Of a DNA stretch of 64,000 bases, positions 20,265-31,960 are shown piece by piece (position 1 is the stretch's first letter; every line of letters starts with the position of its first letter). The stretch is taken from contig OU862934.1 in the NCBI GenBank assembly GCA_917880885.1, positions 29,062,734 through 29,126,733 of the forward strand. Reading direction: 5' to 3'. This stretch comes from Limnephilus marmoratus. Taxonomy: Eukaryota > Arthropoda > Insecta > Trichoptera > Limnephilidae. The notes under the pieces were generated by a model that had not been told where the DNA came from, did no database searches, and saw nothing but the letters and a program-made list of their open reading frames with translations. Position numbers and translations under genes: made by a program.

Positions 20265-20530
20265 GTTTTACGGAGAGGCACGACTAATCTAGGGTTAATA
20301 GGTCTCTGATATCTCGGGTTGATCAAGAGATTTAAGGTTTATGGGAACATAGTTTTCATCATTTCGCACGCGATAAGAGGTGTGTTTATTAATTTTTTCT
20401 GAACTCTTTCTATATTTGCTTTATATGTAAAACAATGAGGGTTCCACAATGTAGAAGCATACTCCAGGTAGCTTCTAACATAAATTCCAGAATGGATACG
20501 TTTGTGCGTCTAGAGAGCATTTTTGTTCCG
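20265..20530 (-). pseudogene. CR1/jockey-type RT fragment
   Basis: The minus translation reads VRSYLEYASTLWNPHCFTYK followed by IERVQKKL. The L-E-Y-A..W-N-P block then I-E-x-V-Q-K-K is the thumb region of CR1/jockey reverse transcriptases, matching LEYNSTLWSPFY and IEKIQRKF in the 29-32 kb LINE. It is short, and decays on the left into multiple stops. Confidence 0.65.
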
Positions 20531-21640
20531 CATTCATGGAATCTGTAAATATTTTGTAACGCTTAATTGGATCTCGATGGGTTTGTTCTGTTTTACATAC
20601 AAAGGCCAGAATTCAAACCTATTGGTGAAATGGGTGACTTGGGTGCCTACCCTGGCTGATAACTATCCGCTGACAGCCGTTGTTAAATAACAAAGAGGCA
20701 AAAAAGTGTATTTAGTCTTCTCATCGTATCGCTTCTGTCAACCTTTCCGTTTATATCGTGACTCACAAAGTGAAAAAACCGCCGGTAATTCATCTTAATC
20801 GTTATCAAACTGACTTGCAATTGCCTGTGGTTCAACCATAATAGCCGAATAGACCACGAGGGATCCCCAAACCGGGCAAGATTGACATCAAACTATCGTT
20901 GGTACCCTTGTGAAATTACCTTTGCTATTTGTTTCAGTAAATGTATCATATCGAGATCCACAGGCATATCTCGTAAAGAATGAACATTCAGTTTCATTCT
21001 AACCCTCGTAAGATGGTGCCATAATCCCGCTAACCTTACAGTAAATATCAAAAAAGTGTATGTACTTACGAGAACAGAAATAAATAAATAACAACAACGT
21101 CGCCATGTAATAAAATATTATCATACGAGTATATCATCAAAGGAATTTCCACTTTAAATTCATAGGTATAAAAGTCCTGAACTTAACAAATTAAATAAAC
21201 TTTAATGTAAGGCATTGTATTAAATCCTACGTTCCTGTTTCTACTTATAACAATATAATGCCTTTGGCCCACGTTATTCTGTTTTCAGCTCCGGTTAGAG
21301 AAAGCAAAGCACTCGAGTAATTTTGAAAGTCGATGCCTGTAAGCATTAAAAGGAAGACTTTGTCAAAGGAAGCACGAGAGTTTCCGGCCCAACAGGATGT
21401 AACTGTAATATCGCTATTTTGTGTGTTCGTTTATCAAATAATATATTCAATACACCGGCTGAAATAAGGCCCGAGAGATTTTGTGTATAATCAAAACGAA
21501 AATGCCCAATAAACTTATGATTTGATATTTTAAAACAAATCTAAATAAATATAATATGTATTAATGTAGAAAGATATAATATGTATTATTGTATCCTTGT
21601 CCTCAAATCAACGATAATAATATTAAACATCAATGGCGGT
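20531..21640. other. No recognisable gene
   Basis: Mixed-composition sequence with no long frames and no repeat match that I could see. Confidence 0.4.
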
Positions 21641-21649
21641 GAATTTTGT

Positions 21650-22370
21650 CCATTAATAATTTTTCTACCTAAGTGTAAAAAACCTTCCTTCTGAAGTCAG
21701 ACCGGCCTTTTATACCAATAACAATCTAGGTAAATTTCTAATTAATTCTAAAGATAAGGACGATAAATTAAGTCATTCGGGAATTTTATATCGGTAAGAC
21801 ATCACATAATGTCAATATTAGGATAAAGGAGCATCTTCGTTGCCTCAATAATAACGGTTTTTCAGAATTCGCCAATCATTTGATGGATAAAGATCATACT
21901 TTCTGTCACAGCACCGGTGCTAAAATCTTACATTAAACGGGCATGGTAACAGACTAAACAATTTAGAGGCGCTAGAAATAAAAAAAGCCGTAAAAACCAA
22001 AAGTCATATACTTAATAATCAATTAGACATATCAAGTAGTCCAATATTAGGTCTGTTTCCAATAAACCCATAAAATAATTAAAAAAATCCCAGTGATTCT
22101 CCAAATTTATTATTATAAATTATAACCTAATAATAATAAGTCTACCTAATTATTTTCTGTTTTTCCCATTACTTGAGTGCTTATGTTAATGTATTTTATG
22201 GCTGTCTATGTGTTTGTTATATTTGTATCATGTTGTCTCCCTCTATATTTTGTTATATATAAGCACACATTATGTACTTCTTGTTTAGTATTAATTTGTA
22301 CCCTGAAAAGGCTTAAGATAAGCGAAACCGGTTGGTTCATAAATTAATAAATTTCGTGATTTTAAACAAA
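21650..22370 (+). pseudogene. Penelope-like element, GIY-YIG portion
   Basis: A plus frame after a small frameshift near 21787 reads YIGKTSHNVNIRIKEHLRCL and then NNNGFSEFANHLMDKDHTF, the GIY-YIG endonuclease signature of Penelope-like elements with its conserved basic and histidine blocks. The preceding frame carries NNNLGKFLINSKDKDDKLSH, the usual linker. The frame ends at TAA near 21937. The reverse transcriptase domain is missing, so this is a 3' fragment. The non-coding tail carries a decayed hammerhead-like motif at 22301-22337. Confidence 0.75.
22301..22337 (+). ncRNA. Decayed hammerhead-like motif
   Basis: CTGAAAA (22303-22309) replaces the expected CTGANGA, so one invariant core G is lost. 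Stem II is GCTTA/TAAGC, different in sequence from the 8.4 and 63.6 kb copies but still paired. GAAA (22324-22327), CCGG and TT follow. It is probably inactive but preserves the fold. Confidence 0.55.
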
Positions 22371-22494
22371 AAAGTATTTTATTTTATTAAATATAATATG
22401 TGTTTCTCTGTTTGACCTTTATTTTTTTATACCATTCATTCGATAGCAATCAAACATTGGTGAGTTGTTATATGCATAGACACGAAGGTTTCCA

Positions 22495-22670
22495 TATACA
22501 CCTGTATACATTGACCCCAGATTCCTACCCATCCCTTAAACGTTTTCTTTCCCTGAAATTCATCTCCCTTCCTTCCTCAAAAGACTCCAAAAACAGCGAC
22601 ACCGAAGGTGACATAGACCTGAAGGGAAATTATTTTTCTCGGGGCCTCCTGTGTAGATATAAATAAAAAC
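22495..22670 (+). mobile_element. SINE-B 3' half
   Basis: Contains GACCCCAGATTCCTACCCAT, then CATCTCCCTTCCTTCCTCAA, and ends with the LINE-A-type terminal region (GACATAGACCTGAAGGGAAA, then GGGGCCTCCTGTGTAGA). The outer stem is partly lost. Confidence 0.6.
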
Positions 22671-22744
22671 AGGTACCCATCATTCGTAAAAAACCTCAAC
22701 GAGATAATATTGTTCTTTGAATATATTATTTTCTCATTCTTGTG

Positions 22745-22936
22745 TGCAACAGCTCGGCTGTGGAATGATTTGCCGGCCTCTGTGTTTCCTCCTTCCTACA
22801 ACATGGGTCTCTTCAAGACAATTGTTCATTCCTTCCTCTCCTCAAAAAAGACCCTCCACACAGCATCCCCAAAGATGACATAGGCCCTAAGAGAAATTAT
22901 TTTTCTCAGGGCCTCCTGTGTGGAGTTAATGTAAAA
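22745..22936 (+). pseudogene. LINE-A 3' terminus
   Basis: Starts inside the final coding block (CAGCTCGGCTGTGGAATGAT, encoding ARLWND), runs through the FKT block, and ends with the intact nested stem-loop (22854-22928) plus a short A-run. A very strong 5' truncation, as is common for LINEs. Confidence 0.75.
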
Positions 22937-23795
22937 AAATGAAATGGATAAAGAATATACATAGTTAAGAATTTTTTTTTAATATGACACAAAATTAAAA
23001 AGCATATATTGAAGTGACAGTATAAAGTAAAAATAAGAATAATAAAATAAAAAAAATAAAATAAGTAAGAAAAAGGAAACCTCGTATATACATGATTATG
23101 TATAAGATATTATGAACTAAAAAACTACTACCTAAAATACGTAGTAATAAATTTAAAAATTCCAGAAATAAAAATTATGAATAATATAAACGTTCGAAGT
23201 ATAATAGATTATAATCCAACTGAGAAGCGCTGACAAACAACTTTAATTAAATTGAATGGTTATTTTATGTTGTGAGAGTGGATTTATGTGTTTTGTAAAA
23301 TGACTGGCAAAGGACCTTGATTTTTGTGTTACTAATCACTGCTTGCAATAATAAAATTACATGTTGCATAGAAGGAATGACTCACCGGAAAAGGATAAGA
23401 ACTTTGTATGCTGGCAATGCTGCATTCGGTCATCCATCCAATTGGCACAAACAGCAATAGTCGGGAGTTGGTTTATTTTATAATACACGGCGCGGTTATT
23501 TTGATAGCGGATTTTTCGTGAGCAGAGCACAGTGATGGCTATATGCAGCGGGAGTTTATTGCAGACTGGATAAGGTTGGCGGGTAGGCGATTGGGGAAAA
23601 GGTAGGACAAAGGACTTGCAACAATAATTAATAGCAAGTCCAAGCAGTGACAGTATGTATGCATGCTGTGTAGGTATGTGTATGTGTAGGTATATGTATG
23701 GGCGTAACCAAAATAATGTTCGTATGTTGACAATCTTTCAATATTTATCACATCATCAACAACATATTTGTTTCCAAGTATATCCAGGCGATTTA
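22937..23795. other. AT-rich region with TATG-type microsatellite
   Basis: 22940-23220 is extremely AT-rich. 23650-23705 has a degenerate TATGTG/TAGG microsatellite. No gene is supported. Confidence 0.5.
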
Positions 23796-24890
23796 TTATG
23801 GCATATAATTCAGCTTAGATCCTGTATTGTTACAATGATAAGATAATTTGTGACGAACTGATCTACTCGGTACATGAAAACATATTAACGAAAGAAGTTC
23901 AGGAGAGTTCAACAAGTTATAAACAATTTTAAATAAATACAATAAATCAGAACAAATTCTTCTTTTTTTAAATGTATCAAGTCCCAGTAGATGTAACAGG
24001 GAGAAGTAATTAATGTTTTCAATTGATATTCCCAATTTAAAATTAATGTGACGTAAGGCCTCATTCTCACGGGAGCTTTTTTAACGTCTGCTAAAAAAGC
24101 GTTAAAATAGAACGAATGCATTTCCAAGTATATGTTCATACGTCAACGCTTTTAAAACGCGACGCTTTTTTATCGAGCAGTGTTGCATTTTGAGCGCTGG
24201 GCGTTGGGCGTTAAAGGGAATAGATCATATGAAACTTCGTATTATTATTCACACGAGCGGTAAAACAGCGCCGGTTCATCAATCTTCATCCGTTCATCCT
24301 GTACATCCATCTAAAGTTATTAGGATTCTAGAGAGTCGTCGATGTCGCCCCACTAATTCAACTGTACCAAGTTCTAGGCCAAACTCCACACAAAGCTTTT
24401 TTACCACTTTCAACCCAAATATTTGCCCATATTCATCCAACACTGACGAATCAAGTTCAATAACTGTTCAGAGCCCATTGACCAATATCTCAGTTCATTC
24501 AGAGGATGAACCCAGAATGCCTTTTTGTTTTATTTTTCGTCTTCTAGCAACACAAATCGCTATTGCTATTAATTTTGCAGAAACCATTTCCTCGTCTTAC
24601 TGAAGCGAGAAACGAAAAAAGAGTGATTTTTAAGCGTTCGTATGAACAATCACATCGAGAACGTTATAAAAGCGCCAACGCCGAGTTTTAACGCGGCGTT
24701 TTTTAAAGTCTCGTGCGAATTACGCCTAAGAATTTATGTTGGACACGCTCAAGAGAATATTCATGTGTACTGTAATATGGATTCCAAATGATGGAATTAA
24801 ATTCTAGTTGGCTTCTAACAAGAGAAGTGTATATTAGTTTGACAGTTTTAAAATTTTAAAAATCCTTCGAAATTCGTGAGAAAAATCCCA
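23796..24890 (-). pseudogene. CR1/jockey-type RT fragment split by a MITE
   Basis: To the right of the MITE, the minus strand encodes YTSLVRSQLEFNSIIWNPYY, then LERVQHKF. To its left it continues LRHINFKLGISIENINYFSL and RICSDLLYLFKIVYNLL, then a FHVPSRSVRH block before a stop at 23796. The order matches residues about 620-760 of the 29-32 kb LINE. The coding sequence joins exactly across the MITE when one TTA is removed, which confirms that the MITE came later. Confidence 0.75.
24057..24726. mobile_element. 670-bp Harbinger-like MITE
   Basis: Flanked by TAA at 24054-24056 and 24727-24729. The ends are imperfect inverted repeats, GGCCTCATTCTCACGGGAGC and, read from the other end, GGCGTAATTCGCACGAGACT, followed by A/T-runs with AACGC motifs. 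A 3-bp TWA duplication and a GG start fit PIF/Harbinger. The internal open frame 24190-24603 has no recognisable domain, and I do not treat it as a gene. Repeated internal TTTTTTAACGC-type blocks near both ends suggest sub-terminal repeats. Confidence 0.75.
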
Positions 24891-25220
24891 ACATTTGCAT
24901 AGCTTATAAGAACGCTTTGACTGTCCAACTAGGAGATTTCCCGTTTTAGGACAGATAGTCAAATATATAGAAACCATTGCGGGAATGCGAACATCAAATC
25001 ACCAAAGTTTTATCGCAATCGGATGAATGGTTTAGGAAACCATAAGGGACAAACAAGACTTTATTTTCCATATGATTCTAGTGAGGTAAAAAAATGAATT
25101 GTATAAAATAATACCATGTGAAGAAACAATACCCGATAAACAATAATATTAATATACGGAAACTTATGAACTAAAGGTTTGAAAAAAAAAAGCCAAAAGC
25201 GTCTTTAAATTTATAATTTA
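24891..25220. other. No recognisable gene
   Basis: AT-rich DNA; no coding frame or repeat similarity found. Confidence 0.4.
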
Positions 25221-25580
25221 CTAGCTGGTACCCGGCATGCGTTGCTACGCCAATTAATAAAGAAATTGTTTCTCCCTGCGTGTCCTTTCCCATTCGTCTC
25301 GTTCCTCTTCCGAGTAAACCCCCTACCCGAGTTACCCTCCCCCCTCCAACCTCACGCTTTCTATATATTCATTCCCGGTACATTCAGATTTTAAATAGCT
25401 CACGCGCCACCTATTGCAATTTTTTATACAAATTGCATAACGCCAGAGCTCACCAGTAGTTTTGTAAAAACCTTGTCCTGACAATAACGAACACACAAAA
25501 AAAGAATTATCCAATTTGGTGCAGTTGTTCGGAAGTTATGCGCGTACATACATTTCGGCGATTCATTTTTATTTATTTAG
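25221..25580 (+). repeat. REP-C copy with shortened core
   Basis: Head CTAGCTGGTACCCGGCATGC and tail GTTCGGAAGTTATGCGCGTA with ATTTCGGCGATTCATTTTTA are intact, but most of the pyrimidine-rich core is missing. This suggests contraction of the low-complexity tract. Confidence 0.7.
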
Positions 25581-25899
25581 AAGATAGAGAGATAGATTAA
25601 AATCACCTAATTAAAATCACCAAAATTAGGATGGCTATCGCTCGAATGTTTAGGGATACAGGGTACATACAAGGTAATATCTGGGTTAGTATTTGCCTAA
25701 CAAAGTACCGGGTGTACACAAACAGTTGGACAAATAGTCCGGCCAGTCGACGGCTCAGGAACAACGGAAGGTGACAAGGATGGAGAGCCTGTAGGCACAT
25801 TATGCTAATTAATCTCAGCAAATCAGACAGGGTTGTCACCACTCCCGTATTTACAGCGTTTTGATCTGGGATAAATATGAAAATGCAACTTTTTTTATG

Positions 25900-26520
25900 T
25901 AGAATGAAACAAGTACTTTGTTTAAAAACCACTTTATTTTTATTTATATATGTCGACCGGTTTCGGTTGAACTTAACCTTCTTCAAAACAATAAACATAT
26001 AAACTAAATTACGGTATAGAGTTAGGATTCTAAGGTAAACACAAGAGAAAGAGATAGAGCATATAAAAGAGGGAGAGAACATCAGATACTGGTTGGTGGA
26101 AGAGTAGGAGGCGGAGTCACGGGTGGGTGGGGGTGGGGGTTACATAGGGAGAAAGGGAATAACTTTAAAATCGGGCTGTTGGTTAATTCTAACTGTTTGT
26201 TTAAAATTTGGCAATTAAGTTTCTTTGATTTGGATATTTATGATGCTTCTAAATTATTAAGGCGTATTCCTATTTTATTTATATGAATTATTTTTAGTCC
26301 TGTATTTAAGTTAAATGTATGGTCAGTATCAATTAAATGGTCAGCAAATTCTGAGAAACCTGTGCTTGTAAGGCACCTGACGTGTTCTTTAACTCTAATA
26401 TTTACATTACGCGCTGTTTTACCTATGTATGTGGCTGGGCAATCGTTACAATTAAGTTTATAAACGCCAGAGTGGCTTAATTTATCATTTTTATTACAGT
26501 TATGTATTCTTATGTCTTCA
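25900..26520 (-). pseudogene. Penelope-like element, in-frame GIY-YIG domain
   Basis: On the minus strand, 26510 to 26238 is one open frame ending in TAA. It contains GVYKLNCNDCPATYIGKTAR, then NVNIRVKEHVRCL and FSEFADHLIDTDHTFNL. The G-V-Y..Y-I-G spacing, the CNDCP zinc-ribbon-like pair and the basic R-x-K-E-H block are the GIY-YIG endonuclease of Penelope-like elements, which nicks DNA to start reverse transcription. The reverse transcriptase is truncated away. The terminal region to the left contains a hammerhead-like motif at 25951-25992. Confidence 0.8.
25951..25992 (-). ncRNA. Hammerhead-ribozyme-like motif
   Basis: Read on the minus strand: TGTT, TTGAAGA (core, first C changed to T, at 25980-25986), one extra A, stem II GGTT/AACC around AAGTTC, GAAA (25961-25964), CCGG, TC, GACA. 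Stem I pairs TGTT with GACA (one wobble), differing from GCC/GGC in the other copies, so both stems covary. One core substitution probably weakens it. Confidence 0.55.
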
Positions 26521-26600
26521 TTGGTAGATGGGTAAGCCTATCAATCACGAATTCAAATCGCGGGTTCAAATCCCGGCGTGCGCGAGTGTTTATACAATTT
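26521..26600 (+). mobile_element. tRNA-like SINE-S head
   Basis: TTGGTAGATGGGTAAGCC (A-box side) and GCGGGTTCAAATCCCGGCGT (B-box and T-arm) match the heads at 62366-62440 (minus) and 63455-63535. The anticodon region is degenerate, so this is not a functional tRNA gene. Confidence 0.6.
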
Positions 26601-27399
26601 GTGTTGTTTCATAATGAATTCATTAAAATAACATACTGTATGCTATGATTTGAGATATTCACCGCCAAAAGTATTGTCGTGATTTATTTTTGGTATATTC
26701 TTCTAAGCCATTGTTTGGGACAGCGTTGCAGTGTCCATTATTAGGGCAGAAGTGTAATTGAAGATTGTGGTGAAGTCTACATACGCTAAGTGCACACTTC
26801 ACCAAAACCTACGATTACATGTGTCTACCCTTACGTTATACACTAGGGTAGGTTACGACTGTATGGGAAAAAAATCTTCTTTTAATTTGTCTCATACCGA
26901 TAAAAGGGTATTAAATTGACATATAAAATCATGTAATTTTTTTGATAATATTTGGATATCATTTTCTTCCTCCGGATTGACTTTGAAATTTCACAAAAAG
27001 AAAAAAACCATCGTTGTTAAATCTTTAAAAAATTAACTATTTTTAATAAAACACGAAATAGAGAGAAAATTTTGATTTATTTATTAAAAAAATGAATATA
27101 AATCAAATTATCTCGAGATAGTGTATTCATATACCAAAATCCTTCTTACTCTCAAATTTCGGCATTATTTTGCGAGACTCGATCTTGGGACTTTTTATAA
27201 ATGATTTCGTAAAATGTTTTATTTTTGTTATGGAAGATTACAAAAAAATATGGTTAAAAGGATTCATAGAAAATTTTCAAAACTTTGAAGTTAATCCGGA
27301 GGAAAAAGTTCGTATTAGAAATTTGAAAAATTGTAATCTCTTCGTTTTGAACCCATTTAGAATTCAAAATAACTTTATTTTTAAATAACCCACCTTTTT
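26601..27399. other. No recognisable gene
   Basis: AT-rich; a 72-codon frame at 27170-27388 shows no motif and strong AT bias, so I do not call it. Confidence 0.4.
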
Positions 27400-27700
27400 G
27401 TACACAGCAGCGCTGTCGAAAACGTTATTAAAGTAGGAGGTAGCGCAACACGGCATAATATCCTAAAAATAAATCACAATGTGCAGTATATTTTTCAGAC
27501 GTTCCAGAGTGGAAGATATTCTCAGTACCTGGTGAAAAATCACAATTCATAATTGAAACCTTGCTTGAAATATCTTTAGTCATGTTTGATGATTAGATCT
27601 GATCAGCTAGGTAGGTACTTCACAACCTTTGTATTCCCCAACCCCTCCCCTCCCCGCTACCATCAGCCTCTTATCATACACCATTTGACTCCATATTCGG
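27400..27700 (+). repeat. REP-E copy followed by SINE-S body
   Basis: 27400-27480 carries the REP-E blocks (GCTGTCGAAAACGTTATT, GCGCAACACGGCATAATA). 27485-27700 then gives the SINE-S order: GAGTGGAAGATATTCTCAGT, AGTCATGTTTGATGATTAGA, a C-rich stretch and ACCATCAGCCTC. Confidence 0.55.
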
Positions 27701-28834
27701 CGAAGAAGAAAAAATGCTCACAAAAAACAGATTCTCTTTCCGTTTTTAAATCACTTTGAAGTTGAACTTTCAACGATTTAGAACACGAACCGCCACCGCC
27801 CAATAATGTAACCGTTCTGTGATAACTCAGAATCATGCAATTTTAACGCTCCTTTGAAAAGTAATTAAAAGTTATGAAAAAAATTTGATAAATAGTCCAT
27901 AACCTAACCTAACGTAACCTATTTAACCATTTTTTTAAATATTTTTTCATCACTTTTATGATGGGTTGTTTCAAAAAATTTTAACAATTTATCAAATATT
28001 TGAAGTTAATTTTCACGTTCTGTGAAAGTTCTACTTAAGTTCCGTGATTATTTCAGTTTTATGAACCAACTGGCCTATGGCCTATAATGATATATGTAAT
28101 AACAGAACCCGGTAAAACTTACACAGAACGTAAAAATTAACTTTACGTTCTGAAATATTTGAAGAATTTTAATTTTTTTTTAAAAAACAACCCGTTCTTA
28201 TGACTTCAAAGAAGATGTTGAAGTTGTATGATTCTGAGTTGTCTGATTGATCACCACATCCATCAATAAAAAAAATTAATTTGAAAATAGCTGGAAAGTT
28301 TCCATCATACATAGGAAAAAAATGTACTTATCCATAAAAGTCACGTAAATTTCAAAGCCATATTTGGAAGACCAAATAATGCAACTCCCAGATTTACGCA
28401 TAAAGAAAACATGCTTCATACAAAGCAATACAATTTCCATGCTATCAAATCGAGCGCGTCTGATTATCCGATATGGTGAATAAAAATCACAGCGGGCTTA
28501 ACCAGCCTTGAAATTTATTAGTTCAATTTGAATATCTCGGGACCAAGTCAAGTAGTGGTCTACTCGCAATTGTATCCGAAAGCTGCAAGCGTGGCCGGGA
28601 ATACAAATGTAACCGTCCTGTTTCTAACGGACAGTGAAAAATCCTGGATTTGGATAAATACGGGAAACGCGGGATGGGGGCAACCCTGCGGGACCCTGCG
28701 GGACCCTGCTATAAGACAGGGATCGTCAAATAATTGTCGGCGACCTTTTGTATCATTTTTATGATAAATCTGTCTACTTTGAGTTCCGATATCGAATGAC
28801 TACATTGCACGAACTAAATATTACTTTTTTTAAC
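27701..28834. other. No recognisable gene
   Basis: Includes CCTAACCTAACGTAACC at about 27903 and a short GC-rich patch near 28590-28740 with GCGGGACCCT repeated. The frame 28528-28764 has no recognisable domain. Confidence 0.4.
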
Positions 28835-28942
28835 ATTATTTCCACACAGGAAGACCAGAGGAAATTAATTTCCCTCAGTAAGTCTACTCAGTCTTTGAAG
28901 ATGCTGTGTGGAGGTTCTTTTTGAGGAAAATAAGGAGTGAAC
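28835..28942 (-). pseudogene. LINE-A 3' end, left half of a split copy
   Basis: Reverse-complement LINE-A terminus with degenerate stem-loop arms (CCACACAGGAAGACC, TTTCCCTCAGTAAG, GATGCTGTGTGGAGG), ending at GAGTGAACAT. The CR1-type LINE begins right there. The upstream part of this same LINE-A lies at 33087-33415, so CR1 inserted between them, with loss of roughly 130 bp of target. Confidence 0.6.
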
Positions 28943-29154
28943 ATTTATTTATTTATTACACGCCCTGATGGGCTTTTACATTATAATTTATAAGTTGAGT
29001 AACAAACAATGAAGAAAATATAATACAATGAGAAAAGAAAGTACACAAAACAGTGTAACAACAAAACAAATAATAAAATAAAAATACATATTATGTAAAA
29101 ATGATAAGAAGTCTCATATTCAATATAAACAAAAATTGAAGAAATTATGTAAAT

Positions 29155-31935
29155 CTATTTGTGCCTAGAAGAATAAAAGTGATAGAATATACAACGTTTA
29201 TACTGATTAGTTTTAAGATGAAATATATCACCTAGATTAGAATATTTATTTCCGAGACTGTGAAGTCTCGGAAACGGAGAATTTTGATAAGCTAGTGTCC
29301 TGGTGTTATTGAAGTAGAAGGGTAATAAATGTCGACATGATTTTTGGGGAACATGGATATTGATAAATTGAAGTAATTCAGAACAGTCAATTTTGTAATG
29401 CAGTATTTTATGTAATAGTATTAAATCTGTGCTTATTCTTCTTTCTGAAAGTTTCAATAGAGACGTTTTATCCAGGAGATAATTGTAATCAATGTTTAGT
29501 ATAGGAATATGCAATTTATAGTTTATAAACCTTAGAAACTTCCGCTGAATCTTTTCAATGTTGTCTGAATGAATGTTGTAAAAGGGAGACCATAACGTAG
29601 AGTTATATTCAAGTTGGCATCTGACAAGGGTTTTATATAACATAATAAATGTGTCTAAATCATTGAAATCTTTTGCAGCTCTCAAAACAAAACCAAGAGT
29701 CTTTAGGGCTTTGTTGATAATATTATTAATATGACATACAAAGGTGAGTTTACTGTCGAACATAATGCCTAGATCCATAGTTTCACTAACACAATTTAAA
29801 TTTTCATCATTTAAAGAATACTGAAAAATAATAGGATTATTTATTTTGGAAAAATGAATGAACTGACATTTATTTATATTTAATGCTAGTTTGTTAATAG
29901 AGCACCATTCAAAAAGATATATCAAGTTAGTTTGAAGTATAATACAATCATTAATGTGGTTAATCTCTTTATATAGTTTCATGTCATCGGCAAACAGTAG
30001 CACATTTATGTCAGTAAATATATCCACAATATCATTTATAAATATAATAAACAAAATGGGCCCCAAATGGGAACCTTGCGGCACTCCACTTGTAAATTTG
30101 TAAGACTGTGTGCCATTTATTTTCACACTAAGAATTCTTTTGGACAAATAACTAACAAACCAATTTAATAAGCTACCATGAACTCCAAGTTTCGCCAATT
30201 TATTGATTAGTATTTTGTGACACACCTTGTCAAAGGCCTTGCTAAAATCAGTGTATATTGAGTCAACCTGGCACCTGTTGGCTAAAGATTTAGATATGTA
30301 GTTTTCGTATATTAGTAAATTGGTCAGTGTAGATTTATTTGAACAAAAGCCATGTTGGTAGGGAGTTATAATTTTTTTAATGTTTGTGGATATTTTATGG
30401 AGGACAATTTTTTCAAAAAGCTTGGGTATCGATGATTGGATACATATTGGTCTATAATTTGTTACGTCCGTTTTGTCCCCTTTTTTGAAAATGGGTGTAA
30501 GAAAACTGTGTTTCCATGTATCAGGGAAATTGCCTGTCTCTAGTGACTGGTTAAAAATTGAAAAAAGAGGAACAACTAAGCCGTTTAAGCATTCTTTAAT
30601 TAGCACAGGTGGAATATTATCAGGTCCTTCATTTTTTCTAGCATCTAACAAATTTACATGATTTTTGATATCTTCAATTTCTATGCGTACTTCAGATATA
30701 TCCAGACTAAGATTGGATGAGAATTTTGGAATTTCGTTGCTAGGTATATCCTCTTCATACACAGACTTAAAATAATCGGCGAATAGATTTACAATGTTTT
30801 TATCATTACACCCAATTTTTCCATTGAAATTCATAGAAGTTGGAATACCTAAGTTAGTATTTTTTTGAGAATTTGTGTAATTCCAAAACTGTTTTATATT
30901 TACACGAATTTCACTTTCAATTTTGTCAATGTAATTTTTATAGCACAATTTTGAGATTTTACAACACTCTCTTCTTAACAATTGAAATTTATTGTAATCA
31001 CTTGTCAGTCTGGATCGCTTGTAATTTTTATGAGCTATTTTCTTACTATATGTTAAGGTGATCAAATTGGGACTAAACCAGTTTGGAAAATGAGAAATTC
31101 TATTATGTCGAAGGGGCACAAAATTTGCAATAGCATCATTTAGAATGTCATAGAATTCATTTACATTATCGTTAATATCTGCGTTTTCCAGAAAGGACCA
31201 GTCTGTTGTATTTAAGCAATCAGAAATTTTTTGAAAATTTGCTTTACGGAAGTTATAAGATGACTTGATATTTTTAAGATGAGTGTTGTTAACAAAGGGA
31301 ATAACTATGTCCAGAGGAGGATGGTAAACGTCTACAGGTAATAGTTCTTCCAAAGATTTACATACGTTAGCTGTGGGCTCACTGCAAAAAACTAGATCTA
31401 GAATGCGACTATTTATATTAGCGACAGTGTTAAGTTGTGGGATTGATAAATAATTCGACGTACCCAGAATCTCTCTCTCACTAAGATTAGCAGGTGACAT
31501 ATTAATACCAGACAATTCAGGATCATCATGGTTCCAGGATATATTAGGCAAGTTATAGTCTCCTACCACGACAAGTTTGGCACTGGGGTATTTAAACCTT
31601 AAAAATTCCACGTCCTCAATATGTTTTGTATACAGCTGTTTATCGGAGGATGGCGGTAAATATAAACATCGAATATTTGTTCAACCTCACTATTTTTGTT
31701 TTTAAGCACTTTTGACGGAATACGTTTGTGGACAGCAATCAGGACTCCTCCCCCTCTTGTATTGGAGCTGGTGTTTGGACTACGGTCTACTCGGTAGATG
31801 TGGTGATCGTGCAATCCAAGTTCCGCTGAGAAAATTGATGGTGTTAACCAGGTTTCCGTTAACATGATGACATCGTGTGAGAGAGACGGGGCACTTATTC
31901 TGAATTCCTTTAGTTTCGTTCTGAGGCCTCTGACG
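29155..31935 (-). pseudogene. LINE ORF2: endonuclease and reverse transcriptase, one frameshift
   Basis: The endonuclease starts with IYYQNVRGLRTKLKEF at about 31930, then MLTETWLTPS and GGGVLIAV, the APE-type signature that nicks the target. Near 31670 the frame shifts by one nucleotide; the downstream frame resumes with VVGDYNLPNISW and runs open for 818 codons. Reverse transcriptase motifs follow in order: FLTPIFKKGDKTDVTNYRPI, DFSKAFDK, SGVPQGSHLGPILF and the catalytic FADD at about residue 540 of the long frame. The C-terminus has the LEYNSTLWSPFY and RTLAYQNS blocks. It overlaps the end of ORF1 in another frame. A single frameshift suggests a recent insertion or a sequencing error. Clade: CR1/jockey group by motif. 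Confidence 0.85.
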
Positions 31936-31960
31936 TTCTGATAGTAGATGTTACATTTAT

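Noticed and set aside
24190..24603. 137-codon frame inside the Harbinger-like MITE
   Set aside because: No recognisable domain, and it starts in terminal repeat sequence; MITEs of this size rarely code.
28528..28764. 78-codon frame in a GC-rich patch
   Set aside because: No motif, and the patch contains small tandem repeats; no splice context or homology visible.
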